This document shows positions 1-9,434 of a stretch of 64,000 nt of DNA, piece after piece (within the stretch, counting starts at the first letter, position 1; every line of letters begins with the position of its first letter). A program made the position numbers and the translations under genes. The notes beneath the pieces were generated by a model. The model was not told where the DNA came from. It made no database searches and worked only from the letters and a program-made list of their open reading frames with translations. The DNA is from Carnobacterium sp. CP1. GTDB lineage: Bacteria > Bacillota > Bacilli > Lactobacillales > Carnobacteriaceae. The stretch covers positions 2,215,501-2,279,500 of the forward strand of contig NZ_CP010796.1 of assembly GCF_001483965.1 (NCBI RefSeq). The letters run 5' to 3'.

Positions 1-1
1 T

Positions 2-745
2 AAAAATGTTTTGCAATACGATGACGTGATGCGTGAACAACGGGAAATTATGTACAATCAAAGATTAGAAGTCATTATGGCACAAGATTCATTGAAACAT
101 GTAACGGTACCGATGATTCAACGCTCAATCGAACGAATGGTACAATTGCATACGCAAGGACCGAAAGAAGAATGGAATCTACAAAATATTTTAGATTTTG
201 CTCATTCTGCTGTAGTGCACCCGGATGACTTAACATTAGCTGATTTAGAAAATAAAACGCCTGAAGAAATCCAAACGAATTTATTGGAAGCAGCTAAAAA
301 GATTTATGCGGAGAAAGAACAGCAATTGAACGGTACAGAGCAAGTGTTAGAATTTGAAAAAGTGGTTATTTTGCGAGTAGTCGACAGCAAATGGACAGAT
401 CACATTGATACAATGGATCAATTGCGTCAAGGAATTGGTTTGGTAGCTTATGGACAAGCTAATCCACTAGTTGAATACCAAACAGAAGGATTCAGACTTT
501 TCGAAGAAATGATTGCAGCGATTGATTATGATGTAACTCGTTTGTTGATGAAGTCGCAAATTCGTCAAAACTTGCAACGTGAACAAGTGGCTAAAGGAAC
601 AACAGCGCGTTCTGCCGGTGACGGTGAAGTTGTGAAAGAAGCAAAGAAAAAACCAATTAAAATTGACGGTTCAAAAATAGGCCGCAATGACCCTTGTCCG
701 TGCGGCAGCGGGAAAAAGTATAAAAACTGTCATGGTAAAGTTTAA
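2..745 (+). CDS. secA: SecA preprotein translocase ATPase, C-terminal part (5' end outside window)
   Basis: The reading frame is open from the window edge and ends at a TAA at 743-745, giving the last 247 residues of SecA. The first visible residues ([14 protein letters not shown]) are the conserved SecA segment at the start of the helical scaffold region. The protein ends in the SEC-C zinc motif, [13 protein letters not shown]. SecA is the ATPase motor that drives secretory proteins through SecYEG at the membrane. The gene is followed by an intrinsic terminator and then prfB, the usual Firmicutes order. Partial only because the window cuts it; nothing in the visible part looks damaged. Confidence 0.97.
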   Translation, partial: KNVLQYDDVMREQREIMYNQRLEVIMAQDSLKHVTVPMIQRSIERMVQLHTQGPKEEWNLQNILDFAHSAVVHPDDLTLADLENKTPEEIQTNLLEAAKKIYAEKEQQLNGTEQVLEFEKVVILRVVDSKWTDHIDTMDQLRQGIGLVAYGQANPLVEYQTEGFRLFEEMIAAIDYDVTRLLMKSQIRQNLQREQVAKGTTARSAGDGEVVKEAKKKPIKIDGSKIGRNDPCPCGSGKKYKNCHGKV

Positions 746-765
746 ATAGCCAGATTAAAAAGAGG

Positions 766-797
766 AAAACACGATTTGTGAATCAAATCGTGTTTTT
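766..797 (+). terminator. Intrinsic terminator after secA
   Basis: A 13-bp stem, AAAACACGATTTG (766-778) with CAAATCGTGTTTT (784-796), has a 5-nt loop and runs straight into T residues. It lies between the secA stop and the prfB ribosome binding site, so it separates the two transcription units. Confidence 0.85.
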
Positions 798-826
798 CTC
801 ACTAATCAATTAGAGGAGCGGATACA

Positions 827-1937
827 ATGGAAATAAGCGACGTTAGAAATAAACTAGAAACTGCAGCAGGAAAGATTGCCGGTTTCAGGAGGTCTCTTTG
901 ACTTAGAGGCGATGGAACAAACGATTGCGGCTTACGATGATCAAATGACGGAACCGACATTTTGGGACGATGCTCAAAAAGCACAAGATTTGATCAATGA
1001 AGCCAATATAGTGAAAGAAAAGTACACGAGCTTCAAACAATTGGAAGAAAAGCAAGAAGAGCTAGAAGTATTACTGGAAATGGTTAAGGAAGAAACGGAT
1101 TTAGAATTAGAGAAAGAATTAAATGATGAATTAACAACATTTCTTGCAGTGCTGGATCAATATGAGCTGGATATGCTGCTAAGCGGCCCCTATGATAAAA
1201 ATAATGCGATCATGGAGCTGCATCCTGGAGCAGGCGGAACAGAATCACAAGACTGGGGCAGCATGTTGCTGCGGATGTACACGCGCTGGGCTGAGAAAAA
1301 AGGGTTCAAAGTGGAAACATTGGATTATCAAGATGGAGATGAAGCAGGTATTAAAAGTGTAACGTTGCTGATTAAAGGCCATAACGCTTATGGCTATTTA
1401 AAAGCCGAAAAAGGCGTTCACCGTTTAGTGCGGATATCTCCGTTTGATTCAGCTGGTCGTAGACATACATCATTTGTTTCCATAGATGTGATTCCTGAAC
1501 TGGCAGGCAATGTCGACATTGATATCAATCCTGAAGATTTAAAAGTGGACACTTATCGGGCTAGCGGAGCCGGCGGACAGCACATCAATAAAACTGATTC
1601 AGCTGTTCGGATCACTCATATTCCAAGCGGGGTCGTAGTGGCTAGTCAAGCTCAACGCTCACAGTTGAAAAATAGAGATCAAGCCATGAATATGCTGAAA
1701 GCAAAGCTGCATCAAATCGAAGTGGAAGAAAAAGAACGAGAAATGGCTGAAATCCGCGGAGAACAAAAAGAAATCGGCTGGGGCTCTCAAATACGTTCTT
1801 ATGTTTTCCACCCTTATACAATGGTGAAAGATCATCGGACCAATTATGAAACTGGGAATGTTACAAATGTTATGGATGGAGATATCGACCCATTTATTAA
1901 TGCTTATTTAAGAAGTAGAATGACTCAAAAAGATTAA
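827..1937 (+). CDS. prfB: Peptide chain release factor 2, with +1 programmed frameshift
   Basis: RF2 recognises UGA and UAA and triggers peptide release. The start is the ATG at 827, preceded by GAGGAG. The zero frame runs 24 codons and meets an in-frame TGA at 899-901. The site is CTT TGA C, with an AGGAGG (887-892) three bases upstream of CTT, the classical RF2 autoregulatory frameshift signal. Skipping T899 joins the second frame (900-1937) and gives about 369 residues, normal RF2 length. The second part has the SPF stop-recognition tripeptide (about residues 204-206) and the GGQ hydrolysis motif (about 249-251). By established RF2 biology, low RF2 makes ribosomes pause at UGA and shift, raising synthesis. 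A single-frame call would miss the first 24 codons. Confidence 0.97.
887..902 (+). promoter_or_regulatory. prfB programmed +1 frameshift site
   Basis: AGGAGG (887-892), a 3-nt spacer, the slippery CTT (896-898) and the TGA (899-901) followed by C. The internal Shine-Dalgarno at this short spacing is the known stimulator of the RF2 shift; here it is AGGAGG where E. coli has AGGGGG. Confidence 0.95.
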
Positions 1938-1954
1938 AAAGTAATTAGATTAGG

Positions 1955-1998
1955 AGAAGAACTGTCAAATGTAATGATTTGACAGTTCTTCTGTTTTT
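1955..1998 (+). terminator. Intrinsic terminator after prfB
   Basis: A perfect 16-bp stem, AGAAGAACTGTCAAAT (1955-1970) with ATTTGACAGTTCTTCT (1977-1992), has a 6-nt loop and is followed by GTTTTT. Confidence 0.92.
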
Positions 1999-2213
1999 AA
2001 ACCACAATAAATTGTTGGTTTCTGTTCCCAAAATAACGAGTCATAATTAAAAGATAAGGTGAATGAGGACTTGAAAATGAGGTTTTTATTCTAATAAAGT
2101 GGGGGATAGAAAAAATAACGTCAAAAAACCTTTGAATAATACAGTTCGTTACAGGAATACGTCACAATGAAATGTATTTGTAAACAAACTACAACAGACA
2201 TTGTTTTTTATAA

Positions 2214-2222
2214 TGCTATAAT
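2214..2222 (+). promoter_or_regulatory. Extended -10 promoter upstream of ftsE
   Basis: TGCTATAAT fits the TGnTATAAT extended -10 consensus; a second TATAAT lies at 2209-2214. No good -35 at 17 bp is visible, which an extended -10 can tolerate. This is the only promoter-like sequence I can support in the gap 1999-2312, which otherwise shows no gene. Confidence 0.55.
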
Positions 2223-2312
2223 GGGTAAGGATTGAGAGCGAAGAGGAAAAAAACTCTCTAGATACTGATCCCACTTAAGAAAACAATAGAAATTCAAAAA
2301 AAGTTAGGTGAT

Positions 2313-3002
2313 ATGATGATTGAAATGCTAAATGTCTACAAGAAATATCCTAATGGCATTACAGCAATTAACGGTTTAACTGTTCGTATTGAACAAGGCG
2401 AATTCGTTTATGTAGTTGGCCCAAGTGGAGCAGGTAAATCGACGTTTATTAAAATGATGTATAGAGAAGAAAAAGCAACCAAAGGAACGATTAAAGTTGG
2501 GGATTTCGATTTAGTAACAATGAAAGATAAAGATATCCCTTATTTAAGACGTCATGTTGGAGTAGTATTCCAAGACTTTAAATTATTACCGAGATTAACC
2601 GTTTATGAAAACATTGCTTATGCAATGGAAGTGGTTGAAAAAAACCCTAAGATCATTAAAAAACGTGTCTTGGAAGTTCTGGAATTAGTAGGATTAAAAC
2701 ACAAAGTAAGAATGTTTCCGAATGAACTATCCGGTGGAGAACAACAACGGATCGCCATTGCTAGAGCTATTGCGAACATGCCGCGAGTATTGATTGCGGA
2801 TGAGCCGACAGGGAACCTTGACCCAGATACTTCATGGGAAATCATGAATATCTTGGAAGAAATCAACAATCAAGGAACGACCGTCATCATGGCCACGCAT
2901 AATAGCCAAATCGTAAATGTCGTTAAACACCGTGTACTTGCGGTTGAGAATGGACGCATTGTCCGAGATCAATTGGAAGGAGACTACGGATATGAAGTTT
3001 AG
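2313..3002 (+). CDS. ftsE: Cell division ATP-binding protein FtsE
   Basis: ABC-type ATPase that pairs with FtsX at the division site. In Gram-positives FtsEX activates peptidoglycan hydrolases outside the cell. Visible motifs: Walker A GPSGAGKS (residues 36-43), signature LSGGEQQR (about 139-146) and Walker B ending in DEPTGNLD (D163, E164). At 229 residues it has the normal length. Two adjacent ATG codons (2313 and 2316) could serve as start. The end overlaps ftsX by 11 bases, implying translational coupling. Confidence 0.97.
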   Translation: MMIEMLNVYKKYPNGITAINGLTVRIEQGEFVYVVGPSGAGKSTFIKMMYREEKATKGTIKVGDFDLVTMKDKDIPYLRRHVGVVFQDFKLLPRLTVYENIAYAMEVVEKNPKIIKKRVLEVLELVGLKHKVRMFPNELSGGEQQRIAIARAIANMPRVLIADEPTGNLDPDTSWEIMNILEEINNQGTTVIMATHNSQIVNVVKHRVLAVENGRIVRDQLEGDYGYEV

Positions 3003-3879
3003 AACGATTAAAAGACATTTGATTGAAAGTCTGAAAAGTCTAAAACGAAATGGTTGGATGTCGATTGCTGCCATCAGTGCAGTAGCGGTAACCTTACTTT
3101 TAGTTGGATCATTTATTGCAATGCTGATGAATGTGAATAAACTAGCGACCGATATCGAAAATGACGTAAGCGTCAGAGTGTATATCGATTTAGCAGCCGA
3201 CGAAGGGCAACAGGAACAATTAGAAAAAGACCTGGCTGCTATTGATCATGTTGATACAGTGGAGTTTTCCAGTCGTGAAGATGAACTGAAACAAGTTGTT
3301 GGAAGCTATGGAAATGAATTCAATTTGTTCCAAGGGGATGACAATCCGCTTTATGACGTTTATATCGTAAACACGGACACGCCAGAGCACACATCAACCG
3401 TTGCTAAGCAATCTGAAGCTTTGGATTATGTAGCCAAAGTAAATTACGGCGGAGCAACCGCAGATAACTTATTTAAAACAATGAAAACTGTTCGGAATGT
3501 TGGAGCGGTCATTATCATCGCGCTTGTGTTGACAGCGGTGTTCTTGATATCCAATACTATTCGAATCACTATTATGTCTCGTAGAACAGAAATCGAAATC
3601 ATGAAGTTAGTTGGAGCAACAAACTGGTTTATCAGATGGCCATTCCTAATTGAAGGCGCAATGATCGGTCTAATCGGTTCACTGATTCCAACAGCACTGC
3701 TTAGCTTTATTTATGTCGCAGCTTATGATTTAGGAACACAGTACCTAACAGGTACGTATTTCGCGTTATTAACGCCTGTTCCCTTTTTATACCAAATCGG
3801 TGGTTTGATGATCGCGATTGGCGTTTTGATTGGATCAATAGGATCGTCTATTTCAATTAGAAGATTCTTAAAAGTTTAA
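2992..3879 (+). CDS. ftsX: Cell division permease-like protein FtsX
   Basis: Membrane partner of FtsE; it transmits ATPase activity to an extracellular hydrolase. The ATG at 2992 is preceded by AAGGAGA and gives 295 residues, a better start than upstream in-frame codons lying inside ftsE. A first membrane segment around residues 20-45 is followed by an extracellular domain of about 120 residues, then three C-terminal membrane segments, the standard FtsX topology. The next gene encodes a secreted coiled-coil hydrolase, the likely partner controlled by FtsEX. Confidence 0.97.
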   Translation: MKFRTIKRHLIESLKSLKRNGWMSIAAISAVAVTLLLVGSFIAMLMNVNKLATDIENDVSVRVYIDLAADEGQQEQLEKDLAAIDHVDTVEFSSREDELKQVVGSYGNEFNLFQGDDNPLYDVYIVNTDTPEHTSTVAKQSEALDYVAKVNYGGATADNLFKTMKTVRNVGAVIIIALVLTAVFLISNTIRITIMSRRTEIEIMKLVGATNWFIRWPFLIEGAMIGLIGSLIPTALLSFIYVAAYDLGTQYLTGTYFALLTPVPFLYQIGGLMIAIGVLIGSIGSSISIRRFLKV

Positions 3880-3944
3880 CAACTAAAAATAATAAAAAAA
3901 AATGAACAAAAAAAAGCATTTAGGGAAAGCGGAGGAAAGAAAAC

Positions 3945-5189
3945 GTGAATAAGAAACTTATAACTCTTGTTTTATTAGCATCTATGGGAGTAACAACCTA
4001 TTTAGCACCATTAACAGCAGAAGCAGCGATTGATGACAACATCAAACAAACGACTGAAAAAATCAACAAGCTTGAAGATGAAAAAAAATCTGTCGCTAAC
4101 GAATTAGCTGCTATTACAGATAGCATGGCTAAAAATGAATCAAAAGCTGCTTCATTGATGACTGAAATGACAGAAACACAAGAAACATTGAAAGAACTAA
4201 ACAGCCAAATCGATACATTAAATGAAGGCATTGCAGCTCGTGAAGCAAAACTAGCTGAACAAGCGCGTACAGTTCAAGTAAATGGAGATACACAAAATTA
4301 TGTTGATTTTATTTTGGAATCTGAATCTTTTGCAGATGTTTTAGGTCGTGCAGATGTTGTTTCGAAATTGGTTTCAGCTAATCAAGAGTTAGTAAAAGCT
4401 CAAGCTGCTGACAAAGAATTAGTCGCAGCGAAACAAACAGAAACTGAAAAAACATTGGAAAACCAAACACTTGTAGCTGCTAAGTTAGAAGCTGCAAAAA
4501 CAGATCTAGAGCAACAAGGTTTAGAAAAAGAAGCAGTGGTAGCTTCACTTGCAGCTGAAAAAGCTGATGCAGAAACTGAAAAAGAACAGTTTTTAGCAAC
4601 GAAAACCGCAGCTGAAAAAGCCGCACAAGAGTTGCAAGCAGCTAAAACAGCTACTGTAGCTGTAGCGACTTCTGACGAAACAGAAACTGAAGCTGTAGCA
4701 ACAAATACAGTAGCGACAGCTGCTGAAAAAACAGCAACACCAATTGCGACTGAAACAAAAACAACTGAAACAAAAGCTAAAGCTGTTGAAAGCAAACCAG
4801 CAGCTACAACAACACCTGTTGCAGGCGGATCTTGGGGTGCAGTCCAAAGCGCAGCCTTTGGCGTGCAAGGAACTCCTTACCTATACGGTGGAACAACTAC
4901 TGCAGGATTTGACTGTTCTGGTTTTACTCAGTACGCTTTTAATGCAGCTGGAATCAGCCTTCCACGGACAGCAAGTGCACAATATGCCGCTTCTACAAAG
5001 ATTTCTCAATCTGAAGCTAAAGCTGGAGACTTAGTATTCTTTAACCAAACAGGTAGTATTGACCATGTTGGTATTTACTTAGGAAACGGTAGTTTCATTG
5101 GAGCTCAATCTTCTTCAGGCGTAGCCGTAGCACAAATTAACCAATATTACTGGGCTCAATATGTAGTTGGATATGGACGAGTAAACTAA
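3945..5189 (+). CDS. Secreted coiled-coil NlpC/P60 peptidoglycan hydrolase (SagA/PcsB-like)
   Basis: The GTG start (3945) is preceded by GGAGGAAAG. The 414 residues show a signal peptide (about 1-27, ending TAEAA), a long helical coiled-coil region (about 30-235), an Ala/Thr/Glu-rich linker (235-290) and an NlpC/P60 domain (295-414) with catalytic Cys324 (GFDCSGF) and His374 (IDHVGIY). The family cleaves peptidoglycan stem peptides. Pneumococcal PcsB, also FtsEX-controlled, has the same coiled coil but a CHAP domain. Here the domain is NlpC/P60, as in enterococcal SagA. Position right after ftsEX suggests it is the extracellular effector of FtsEX; that is inference. Confidence 0.9.
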   Translation: MNKKLITLVLLASMGVTTYLAPLTAEAAIDDNIKQTTEKINKLEDEKKSVANELAAITDSMAKNESKAASLMTEMTETQETLKELNSQIDTLNEGIAAREAKLAEQARTVQVNGDTQNYVDFILESESFADVLGRADVVSKLVSANQELVKAQAADKELVAAKQTETEKTLENQTLVAAKLEAAKTDLEQQGLEKEAVVASLAAEKADAETEKEQFLATKTAAEKAAQELQAAKTATVAVATSDETETEAVATNTVATAAEKTATPIATETKTTETKAKAVESKPAATTTPVAGGSWGAVQSAAFGVQGTPYLYGGTTTAGFDCSGFTQYAFNAAGISLPRTASAQYAASTKISQSEAKAGDLVFFNQTGSIDHVGIYLGNGSFIGAQSSSGVAVAQINQYYWAQYVVGYGRVN

Positions 5190-5243
5190 TTTTAAAAGAT
5201 TTCTGATACGCAAAAATGAACCTTCGTACCCTAAATGCGATGC

Positions 5244-5297
5244 AAAAAGTCTGGGAAAAAACCACTATAAGTGATTTTATCTCAGGCTTTTTGTTTT
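5244..5297 (+). terminator. Intrinsic terminator after the NlpC/P60 gene
   Basis: Arms AAAAAGTCTGGGA (5244-5256) and TCTCAGGCTTTTT (5280-5292) pair with one G-T wobble. The intervening bases contain a small hairpin (CACT/AGTG), and the T-run continues to about 5297. The rest of the gap to 5507 shows no gene; TTTCAG (5352) and TATAAG (5374), 16 bp apart, are a weak promoter candidate. Confidence 0.75.
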
Positions 5298-5507
5298 TAA
5301 GAGAGTAAAAGAAATTCATCTTTTAAAAGTTTTTTTAATTTAAGTTTTACATTTCAGCTAAAAATAGGTACGCTATAAGAGAGATGAGAATAGTTGCAGC
5401 TGTCATTCTCTAGTAAAAATAATAAAGAACTAGTAACCAATGGTTTCTTAGTGGTTGAAATAAAAGTTGTTCAATGAATAGTGAAAGTAGAAGGGGTGTA
5501 GGTCTAT

Positions 5508-6692
5508 ATGCAAATCGCGTCAAATTTTTTTATGGCGGTACTTATTTTTTTGATCCAACCAACTTTTTTGGTTGGCTTAATTATTGCAATCGGAACGAGT
5601 TATCAAAGAATCAAAACAGAAAGAAGCAATCATCGAGTCGCTATTTACAAAGCGTTTTATGAAGTCAAAAACTATTTGCTGTTAGGATTGGTCACTGGCC
5701 TGATCGGTTCCTTGTTATCAATAGGAATCGGATTTCCCATTACATTAGACTGGATTATTGTCTATCAAGTTGTAACGATTTTACTGATGATCGTCGGTTA
5801 TCGTTTCGTGCACCCGTTATTTGCTTTTTCTCTGACGACTTTGGTTTTAATCGGGGGAGCTATGGTAGGTACTCAAGATACCTTTAATTTTTTACCCGCT
5901 GGCTGGTATCGACCATTGACACAAATGCAGTGGGTCAACACTAGTTTGATCACCAACGTATTATTTATAACGGTCTTTTTGTTAGCAATGACATTAGTGA
6001 CATTAAGCAAACACGCGACCAAACAACTTTCGCCTCGTTTTTTGAATACAAAGCGCGGGAAAAAAATTGCTCGTTATCAAATAAAACCTTTTTGGGTAGT
6101 TCCTTTATTATTGATCATCCCCGGAGAAAGTTTTGGAGCCTTTTTTGACTGGTGGCCTGTATTTGCAATCGGAAACCAAACGTATTCCTTTTTCTGGCTA
6201 CCTATTTTAATGGGATTCCGTTTTACGGTACAGTCGCAAATGCCTAAAGCGGCTACTGAACTAATTGTGAAAGACTTAGCTGTTTTAACGGTTGTGGCAG
6301 GATTGACAGCTATTGGTTCAATTTGGACGAGTTATTCAGGATTTGCCGGATTGATTTTATTAATCGTCGGAGGAGCGGTAGTCCTTTACCGTCACCGTCA
6401 ACGTGAGAAAAAATGGACCTTTTTATTTGGCCCATCAGACAGCGGTATTAAAGTCATCGGCGTTCGTCCGGACACACCTGCTGAAAAAATGGAATTAACT
6501 GTCGGAGATACCCTTATTTCTTGTAATGACCACCCGCTTGCAACGGAAGAAGATTTTCATCAAGCATTATCTAGCAACAGTGTTTATTGTCGCTTGAAAG
6601 TAAAAGGACCAGATGGAGAACTTCGGTTAACTGAAACGGCTTTATATGCAGATTCACCGCATGAAATCGGCTTAGTTTTGCTGCACAACTAG
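5508..6692 (+). CDS. Multipass membrane protein with C-terminal PDZ domain (MinJ-like position)
   Basis: 394 residues; start ATG 5508 is preceded by GAAGGGGTG. The first about 290 residues form eight or so hydrophobic segments. The C-terminal about 90 residues read as a PDZ domain (GIKVIGVRPDTPAEKM, then VGDTLISCND). In Bacillus subtilis the topological equivalent MinJ lies next to ftsEX and links MinD to DivIVA. The same neighbourhood here suggests a division or polarity role, but synteny and architecture are the only support, so no gene symbol is given. Fewer than 50 bases separate it from phoP. Confidence 0.75.
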   Translation: MQIASNFFMAVLIFLIQPTFLVGLIIAIGTSYQRIKTERSNHRVAIYKAFYEVKNYLLLGLVTGLIGSLLSIGIGFPITLDWIIVYQVVTILLMIVGYRFVHPLFAFSLTTLVLIGGAMVGTQDTFNFLPAGWYRPLTQMQWVNTSLITNVLFITVFLLAMTLVTLSKHATKQLSPRFLNTKRGKKIARYQIKPFWVVPLLLIIPGESFGAFFDWWPVFAIGNQTYSFFWLPILMGFRFTVQSQMPKAATELIVKDLAVLTVVAGLTAIGSIWTSYSGFAGLILLIVGGAVVLYRHRQREKKWTFLFGPSDSGIKVIGVRPDTPAEKMELTVGDTLISCNDHPLATEEDFHQALSSNSVYCRLKVKGPDGELRLTETALYADSPHEIGLVLLHN

Positions 6693-6735
6693 CTAAGAAT
6701 ACCTAAAGAAAGAATGAACATAATGGGGGAAGAAA

Positions 6736-7452
6736 ATGAAAAAAGTCTTGATTGTCGATGATGAGCAGTCGATTTTGACGTTACTGGCCTTTAATTTAGA
6801 AAAAGAAGGCTATCAAGTACAAACAGCGTTGGATGGATTAGCGGGATATTCGCTAGCAATAGCTAATCGATACGATTTTATTATATTGGATTTAATGTTG
6901 CCTACAATGGACGGAATTGAAATCTGTAAAAAATTACGTCAAGAAAAAATAGATACACCGATTATGATTTTAACTGCAAAAGATGATGAACTTGATAAAA
7001 TTATCGGCTTAGAATTAGGTGCAGACGATTATATGACCAAACCCTTCAGCCCGCGTGAAGTATTAGCTAGAATGAAAGCCATTATGCGACGAGTTACTAA
7101 GCAGCAGCAGAAAGCTGAAACATCTAGTGAAAGCGAAGAGGCTCCCAAAATTGAAGTAGGAGAAATCCAAATTTTTCCTAGCCAATATAAAGTCTTGGTA
7201 CGGGGAGAACAAATTGATGTAACACCTAAAGAATTTGAGCTGCTTTTATATATGGCTAAAAGAATCAATCGGATTTTAAGCCGAGAACAGTTGCTGAATG
7301 CTATTTGGAATTTTGATTATACAGGTGAAACGCGAATCGTAGATGTTCATATTAGCCACTTAAGAGAAAAAATTGAAAAAGATACTAAAAAACCGGTTTA
7401 TATCCGAACGGTTAGAGGTTTTGGATATAAATTTGAGGTTCCTAAAGCATGA
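6736..7452 (+). CDS. phoP: PhoP-type response regulator (OmpR family)
   Basis: 238 residues: a receiver domain with acidic pocket D8/D9, phospho-acceptor D52 (ILDLMLP) and K102 (MTKPF), then an OmpR-type winged helix (about 135-235). The start is supported by GGGGGAAG upstream. It overlaps the kinase gene by 4 bases (ATGA). Position immediately before two pst operons with TTTACA direct repeats upstream indicates the phosphate regulator PhoP/PhoB rather than another OmpR family member. Established role: activates phosphate uptake genes on phosphate starvation. Confidence 0.9.
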   Translation: MKKVLIVDDEQSILTLLAFNLEKEGYQVQTALDGLAGYSLAIANRYDFIILDLMLPTMDGIEICKKLRQEKIDTPIMILTAKDDELDKIIGLELGADDYMTKPFSPREVLARMKAIMRRVTKQQQKAETSSESEEAPKIEVGEIQIFPSQYKVLVRGEQIDVTPKEFELLLYMAKRINRILSREQLLNAIWNFDYTGETRIVDVHISHLREKIEKDTKKPVYIRTVRGFGYKFEVPKA

Positions 7453-9224
7453 AAAAATTGCAATTTCGAATTATTTCAATTCTCATGACGGTATTTGTTA
7501 TCTTTAGCATTTGTATCGGATTTTTTTCTACTCAGCTGCTGCAAGACTATGCGGTTGAAAGTCAGGAAGAAGGCTTGGTCGAACAAGCGATTATGGCTGG
7601 AAGCAGTTTGGATGGTGTGGCCAAAGATCCGTCAGATTTTTTGAATTTAAAACAAGAGGCATCTGTTTTGAAGCAACATACAAAACATCGGGTCACTTTA
7701 ATTGCTCTCGATGGTACAGTTGTTTACGATTCAGCGAAACAAAGCCCAGCGTTAGAAAATCATCGCAACCGCGAAGAGGTCCAAGCAGTCTTAACTGGAA
7801 AGCCTCAAGGAACGGATTTAAGAAAAAGCAATAGTACAAATGAGACGTTATTTTATGTAGCACGACCTGTTCTAGATCAAGCAGGAGAAGCAATCGGAGT
7901 GTTTCGTTTAGCGAAGCCATTGGCAGAAATGAAACAGTTGAACAGCCAAATCCGAAATTCTATCCTCACTTTTAGTGTGTTGGCCTTAGTATTGGCAACC
8001 GGTATTACCTTTTTGATAACCAAACGAATCGCAAACCCGATCGAAGAAGTGATGGATGTAGCGAAAAACTTATCTGATAAGCAATACAGCTCCCGCTACA
8101 GCGGCAAAGGTTATGGTGAAGTAGCCAAGTTAGGGGCTACGATCAATGGTTTAGCAGAAAGCTTGCAAGAACAAATGCAAGAAATCGATCAAAATGAAGA
8201 ACGGCTCAATGAATTAATCAATCATTTAGTCATTGGCGTTATGTTATTAGATGAACAGCGCAACATTCAAAGAGTCAACCCAGTGATGTGTCGGATTTTG
8301 GGAATGGACAGCAACGAATTATTGGGACAATCTTATGCCGATGTAACGAAAAGTTATGGCCTTAGTCATCTAATTGAAAAAACGTATCGTAAAAAAGAAA
8401 TGCAAAATAAAGAGATTTACTTTTATTACCCGGCGGAACGAATTGTTGATGCAAATATTGTTCCAATAGCTGGAAAAAATAAAGGCGACATGAATTTGAT
8501 CGTCTTGCTGTACGACATCACTGAGATTCGGCGGCTAGAAAAAGTTAGAACGGATTTTGTGACCAATGCTTCTCATGAATTGAAAACTCCAGTAACAGCA
8601 TTGAAAGGTTTTTCCGAAACGCTGCTTGATGGCGCAATGGAGGATAAAGACGTTTTAAAACAATTTTTAGAAATCATGTTAGCGGAAAGCAGCCGCTTAG
8701 ACTTGCTGGTGAACGATATTTTAGAACTATCTAAATTAGAACAGAAACAAGTTCCGATTGCTTATGAAGAAGTTAGAGTTAAAGACGCTGTCTTATCCAC
8801 TTTTAAACTTGTTAAACAAAAAGCGGAACAAAAACAAATCACAATGGAGTTTATTGAGGAAGAAGAGGTTAACATTGAAGCCGATAGCGGCCGGTTGAAA
8901 CAAATATTAGCCAATTTAATTGATAATGCTGTCATTTATACGCAAGCTGGCGGCAACATAGTAGTGACGCTCAAGAAGAAGGAAGAACATGCGATCATTT
9001 CAATCAGCGACAATGGAATGGGCATTCCAGAAGACGAATTGAACCGCATATTTGAACGTTTTTATCGTGTAGATAAAGCTAGAAGCCGTAATTCAGGCGG
9101 TACGGGATTGGGTTTATCGATCGTGAAATACTTGGTTGAAAACTTTAACGGCACCATCGCGGTCCAAAGCAAAGCAGGATTAGGAACAACCTTTACATTA
9201 ACTTTTCCGATCCGTCATTTTTAA
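7449..9224 (+). CDS. phoR: PhoR-type sensor histidine kinase
   Basis: 591 residues. Membrane segments at about 10-30 and 170-192 flank an extracytoplasmic sensor domain. Then come HAMP (about 192-245), PAS (about 252-360), HisKA with phospho-acceptor His376 (ASHELKTP) and HATPase_c with N box (LIDNAV), G1 (DNGMGIP) and G2 (GGTGLGLSI). This TM-sensor-TM-HAMP-PAS-kinase order is typical of Gram-positive PhoR. Translationally coupled to phoP by ATGA; a strong terminator follows. Confidence 0.92.
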   Translation: MKKLQFRIISILMTVFVIFSICIGFFSTQLLQDYAVESQEEGLVEQAIMAGSSLDGVAKDPSDFLNLKQEASVLKQHTKHRVTLIALDGTVVYDSAKQSPALENHRNREEVQAVLTGKPQGTDLRKSNSTNETLFYVARPVLDQAGEAIGVFRLAKPLAEMKQLNSQIRNSILTFSVLALVLATGITFLITKRIANPIEEVMDVAKNLSDKQYSSRYSGKGYGEVAKLGATINGLAESLQEQMQEIDQNEERLNELINHLVIGVMLLDEQRNIQRVNPVMCRILGMDSNELLGQSYADVTKSYGLSHLIEKTYRKKEMQNKEIYFYYPAERIVDANIVPIAGKNKGDMNLIVLLYDITEIRRLEKVRTDFVTNASHELKTPVTALKGFSETLLDGAMEDKDVLKQFLEIMLAESSRLDLLVNDILELSKLEQKQVPIAYEEVRVKDAVLSTFKLVKQKAEQKQITMEFIEEEEVNIEADSGRLKQILANLIDNAVIYTQAGGNIVVTLKKKEEHAIISISDNGMGIPEDELNRIFERFYRVDKARSRNSGGTGLGLSIVKYLVENFNGTIAVQSKAGLGTTFTLTFPIRHF

Positions 9225-9242
9225 CCATTAAGTATAAAGAGC

Positions 9243-9289
9243 AAAGGCAGAGAACAAGCGGATAGTTTGCTTGTTCTCTGCCTTTTTTT
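9243..9289 (+). terminator. Intrinsic terminator after phoPR
   Basis: Perfect 17-bp stem AAAGGCAGAGAACAAGC (9243-9259) with GCTTGTTCTCTGCCTTT (9269-9285), followed by further T residues. Confidence 0.95.
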
Positions 9290-9295
9290 CGTTTG

Positions 9296-9341
9296 TTTAC
9301 AATTTTTCAGTTTCTTTACAATCGACTACATAAACAATACA
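9296..9341 (+). promoter_or_regulatory. Pho-box-like repeats upstream of the first pst operon
   Basis: TTTACA at 9296-9301, TTTTCA at 9304-9309 and TTTACA at 9315-9320, followed by weaker ACTACA (9325) and AATACA (9336). The 9304, 9315, 9325 and 9336 copies are 10-11 bp apart, one helical turn, as in PhoP/PhoB tandem binding sites. Binding by the PhoP encoded just upstream is inferred. Confidence 0.6.
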
Positions 9342-9434
9342 CAAAGCCGGTCAGAAATTAACAGACGACCTTTAAGATAAGAGATGTGGACAAGGAAAAC
9401 AAGTCCAACGTTATAAAAAAGGATGGGGAAAACA

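Noticed and set aside
4400-4868. Long minus-strand reading frames opposite the NlpC/P60 gene
   Set aside because: They arise from the Ala/Glu/Thr-repetitive codons of the sense gene; their translations are low-complexity Ser/Val/Cys strings without start signals.
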